Assembly: GCF_020085105.1 (NCBI RefSeq)
Contig: NC_058063.1
Coordinates: 19,460,262 to 19,524,261, forward strand
DNA: 64,000 bases
Direction of reading: 5' to 3'
Source of the DNA: Siniperca chuatsi
Taxonomy: Eukaryota; Chordata; Actinopteri; Centrarchiformes; Sinipercidae
Shown: piece after piece, positions 60,540 through 64,000 of the stretch
How positions within the stretch are numbered: position 1 is the first letter of the stretch
Layout: the number at the start of each line of letters is the position of its first letter
Program-made: the position numbers and the translations under genes
Notes under the pieces: model-generated
The model's input: only the letters and a program-made list of their open reading frames with translations
Databases searched by the model: none
What the model was told of the DNA's origin: nothing

Positions 60540-63279
60540 TTACATTCCTTCCATGAGGGCCTTCTTTTTCTTCTTCATAGTCTTCTTCGGGATCTCAGTT
60601 GTGTTGCTGTTGTTGTTGCTGACACTGCTGGCTCTCTTCATCTGGTACATTACCTTAGCTGCTTCATCAGAGAGAGTCTGCAGGATGAAAGAGATGATAA
60701 ATCAGTGTGTAAGGGACGTTCTGTGGCACAAACAGTCCCAACTGTGAGCCTTGTTTAAAAGGAACTTAGTTTAAGGGTTTTCCGATCTCTGGAAACTGTA
60801 AAGTTTGTATAAAACACATATAAAATATATTTTATGCAAATATAAATCATAAATAAGACATTTTATCTCTGTAATAGAGACTGTCTAAAGCCTTTCTGGG
60901 AATATTAGGTTTTGTGAAACAATAAGTTGAGCAGAATTTCACATGAGTCAAACTGATTGCGTCACCCACAGGCAAAATTGATTATTTGGAGTTCATGTGT
61001 GCATCACCTAGATTTTGCAGCAATTGCACATTGCATTCAAAAGTTATGGCAGTTTATGTCAAACAGACCATGGCTGCAACAATTTGGAAAGTAAATATAG
61101 GAAAACAGTATGGGATAACAAAAAACTAATTAAATATTAAACATTATGGGACCTACACTTATTCGCTTTCTTGCTGAGAGTTAGATGAGAAGATTGATAC
61201 CACTCTTACAACTATTCGATCAATATGAAGCAATAGCCAGAAGCTGATTAGCTTAGCATCAAGACTGAAAATGTCAATTGTCATTTGACTTGAAACAAAA
61301 TTAATATATATATATATTTGCTTTCACTGATAAATTAAATGTATGATTACCTGGGATTCTGTGGTGATGTCGCCACAGATTGTTGTCATGGTGTCCATCC
61401 AGTTGCCATAGATACTCTCTTCCTTTTGGATTGGCCTCTGCTTACTATGTGACAGAAAGAGGAAGTGTATTACCAAGAACAACACCCTGAATACACACAG
61501 AGACATACACACACACTAACCTTAACCATCAGACCTGCATGCCAGGCTTTAACCCTTATCCTAACTTTAACCTAAACCTAAGTCTAATCTTAAAACTAAA
61601 ACCAAGTCAAAGTCCAAAAAGAAAATACAGTTCGTGGTGAGGTGGACATTGGAGATGAGCCTCCACATTGTGAGTGGGCTACCAGGTTGGCACATATGCA
61701 TGCACCCAAACTGCATCAGAGTCCCCATAATGTGGGTGGGCTGACAGGTCTGGGTTTCCACAATGTGATGTAAACCAAGGGCGTACATCCACACGGCATG
61801 TGTGTAAAGCAAAGCTAATATCTGTATACATATGTGTTAACTTATAGGAGGTCAGAGCTCAGAGAGGCATACCTGATTTGGTTTAGCAGGTCTTGCTGTG
61901 CTTTTAGTTGCATCTGTGCTTCCTGCACTCGACCCTCCATGGTTAAACTGGCACAGAGTTGAGCACAGTGAACACCAAGCACCGCCGTGTTGAGGCTACC
62001 AGCCCAAATCCGACTTCAAACAGAGGAGATGAGAAAAAGACAGATAAATGGTCTCTGTCTATAAGACACAGCAGACCACATTCACAACACTCAAGTATTA
62101 AAATTATACCTTTTTCAAGACATTGCAAAGAATTACTTTGAGTATAAACATTTGTTTTTGACATAAACCTTTTCAAACTTCTCACCAGTGATCAATATCT
62201 GAAAAGAATATGCAAACATAGAATCTAACAAAGACTTTGGTGTCAACTATGACTATGTTTTTGATACTTTTTACTATAGATACAATCAAGGAAATACCTC
62301 AAAATTACTGCAAGATCAGTATTCAACCCTACAGTGTTTACCTGCAGGTAGTAACTGGTCGCTGTTCGGTAATGATGCGGGTGACTCTTTGTTGGTCTCT
62401 GGTCTTGAAGCTCAATTGGAGTTGGAATGGAAGTGTGTCCTTCTGGAGAAAACCTTTGACACACATTGACACACATCTTATCTTTGCATAACAGTTTGTT
62501 TTATACTATTCATTGGATTTGGCCTTTGGTTGCTGTGTAAAACACCTAGAGCCAGAATAAATTTGTTAAATGTTCAATTCTTTCTGTTTAATTTTATGTG
62601 CTTCTGACTGACAGAACACACTACTGGGTGTGAGTCCCTACAATGTCTTTGTGCTGCCAGGTCACGGTACCCACAATGTGGTGTAAACTATCTAATAGAA
62701 TATGGCAAAGTTGATTTTGTTTGGACAATAACATCGGTCTTACCTTCCATAAACTCTGGTTTTACAGCAAACTGGATAGTGATCTCCAGCCCCTTGGTCA
62801 CATTCCCTATCTTTCTCACCACTTTGTGGTTGTTTTCATCTTCATAGGGAAAATACCTACAGAGAAAGAGAGAGAAGATAATTAAAAATCAGCATAAAAG
62901 AGCTATGTTTATCAGGTATACATGCAAATGAAGAGGAAAGAAACAAATGCAATATGGAAAGAGAGAAATTAGGAACAGAAAGCAAGTACATTTAGTATTT
63001 TGGCATATTTATATTGAATATGCACCATGTTATATACACATTAGAATTATAGTGGTTTATGGAGCACTGGACCAGGGACATGGATTATTTTGGTGGCTAT
63101 GTTCTCATCATTGGTAGGTTTACAACCTGAAAAGTTCCTATTACTGTATTTTTGGTATCAGTCACCACTCACACTCCATCAGCAGCAAGCAGGGTTGCTG
63201 TGACTCCTGTTGCAAGGACGTTGTCTATGGAGGCTGACTGGATCTCCGTTGCAACGGTACCAATGCTCACCATGTTCAC
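60540..63279 (-). CDS. 3' part of an unidentified gene; Sec23/Sec24- or cpRAS-like C-terminal region
   Basis: Six exons, right to left: 63173-63279, 62744-62856, 62342-62453, 61873-62013, 61351-61444, 60540-60677 (stop 60540-60542). Each junction keeps phase, giving 234 residues; earlier exons lie right of the window or were not seen. The visible chain starts VNMVSIGTVATEIQSASIDN, runs through GVTATLLAADG, a basic/acidic strand region (GNVTKGLEITIQFAVKPEF), 'LPFQLQLSFKTRD', RVTRIITEQRPVT, then NTAVLGVHCAQLCASLTMEG and a helical stretch to NWMDTMTTICGDI. It ends in a lysine-rich tail KKTMKKKKKAL. The RIITEQRPVT strand followed by a helical MEGRVQEAQ block recalls the beta-sandwich and helical parts of Sec23/Sec24-like vWA proteins; I tentatively link it to the circularly permuted Ras (cpRAS) proteins of fish. 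The acceptor at 62454 has a poor pyrimidine tract. The exon chain is firm, the name is not. Confidence 0.7.
61140..61265 (+). repeat. Fold-back repeat fragment in an intron of the orphan gene
   Basis: Contains ATTCGCTTTCTTGCTGAGAG and GATGAGAAGATTGATACCAC, the left arm of the repeat described at 30520-30800. The right arm is missing. Confidence 0.6.
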
Positions 63280-64000
63280 CTGTGCAGGAGAAGGAATAAA
63301 AGTTTATAAAATAAGTTTTATAAGTCAAGTTTATTTATTCATACCATTTACATACATACTTAGATCCTTTTATATACTATACCATACACATGTAATATGT
63401 TTTGCTACATGTCTTGCATGTCTTTGAACAGGAATCTTACAGAATATAATTTCATCCTACTAATTTAGGAGAAGAGAATGTAACATTGAAAAAAAAAACA
63501 GGTGAGACATTGTTCGCTATGTTAGCAATCTCAAACAAGTTTCAAGTCTCTGCAAGTTAATATTCATAATTTACTAAACTAAAACCAGCAGCTGCCCGGA
63601 TGGAAATCAATCTAAACAAGACTAAGAGTCTACAGTCACACTAGCGGCTCTGTTAAGCTATACTTAAAGGTTATATTGATAAGATTTTTATGTAGACGAT
63701 TTTTTTTAAATACATCCACAGAACTTTTAGAAAGGTGAGGAATAAAAGTATCACTTTTCCTAGAAGAAATATTATGATTGTGAATTAATCATTTTGTTTA
63801 TCTCTGTGTGATATGTCTGACGTTTGGTTCCTACTTCTAACAAGGCTTGTGAGCCAATAGTATAACGATGTTGGTATCACATGGTATAGTTGTGTGGGGA
63901 AAAAAACGACACCGACGTTAGCACATATTAGCTATCTTAGCATAATCGTCCAAACCACAATAACCCATAAAATTACAATTCTGCATATTTAAACAAAATC
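63280..64000. other. Right edge, probably intron of the orphan gene
   Basis: AT-rich sequence without a recognisable exon on either strand. It should be intron leading to the upstream exons of the minus-strand gene outside the window. Confidence 0.5.

Noticed and set aside
62168-62182. 13-nt micro-exon in the orphan gene (ATATTGATCACTG)
   Set aside because: It has plausible splice sites, but direct joining of the exons at 62342-62453 and 61873-62013 keeps phase and gives better sequence.

Overview
The window is nuclear DNA of a ray-finned (teleost) fish. Its genes are split into small exons joined by GT-AG introns, the proteins are vertebrate families, and the spacers are packed with teleost-type dispersed repeats: Tc1, RTE and other LINE pieces, MITE-like elements and long (TG)n microsatellites. 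I joined exons by hand, keeping only joins where splice sites, reading phase and family similarity agree.

Layout. (1) About 260-4660, minus strand: 5' half of mus81, the structure-specific endonuclease subunit; its nuclease domain lies beyond the left edge. (2) 7601-15870, minus: complete ovol1, a SNAG-type four-zinc-finger repressor, in 5 exons (342 codons). ovol1 upstream of mus81 in the same orientation matches what I recall of the tetrapod OVOL1-MUS81 neighbourhood. (3) 16-23.5 kb: gene-free, rich in repeats, ending in a broken RTE-type LINE just before cmas. (4) 23840-29795, plus: complete cmas, CMP-sialic acid synthetase, 8 exons, 432 codons. (5) 30-37 kb: gene-free repeat field. (6) 37070-45345, minus: complete TRIM E3 ligase (RING, B-box 2, coiled coil, PRY-SPRY), 14 exons, 592 codons. 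(7) 45.4-53.5 kb: no gene seen. (8) 53.5-59 kb, plus: a tandem pair of small C-type lectins, the first a wrecked pseudogene and the second intact and secreted, separated by an apparently intact Tc1 transposon. (9) 60540-63279, minus: last six exons of a gene I cannot name firmly; its sequence recalls the Sec23/Sec24-like beta-sandwich and helical region found in vWA or circularly permuted Ras (cpRAS) proteins.

The genes do not form one pathway: mus81 repairs DNA, ovol1 controls epithelial identity, cmas activates sialic acid, and TRIM and lectins belong to fast-evolving, immune-type families. The points most worth a second look are a 96-nt in-frame TRIM exon held between complementary (GT)n and (CA)n tracts, the lectin copy that lost its EPN-type sugar-binding loop, the intact Tc1 sitting at the end of one copy of an older ~150 bp duplication, and the orphan 3' gene.
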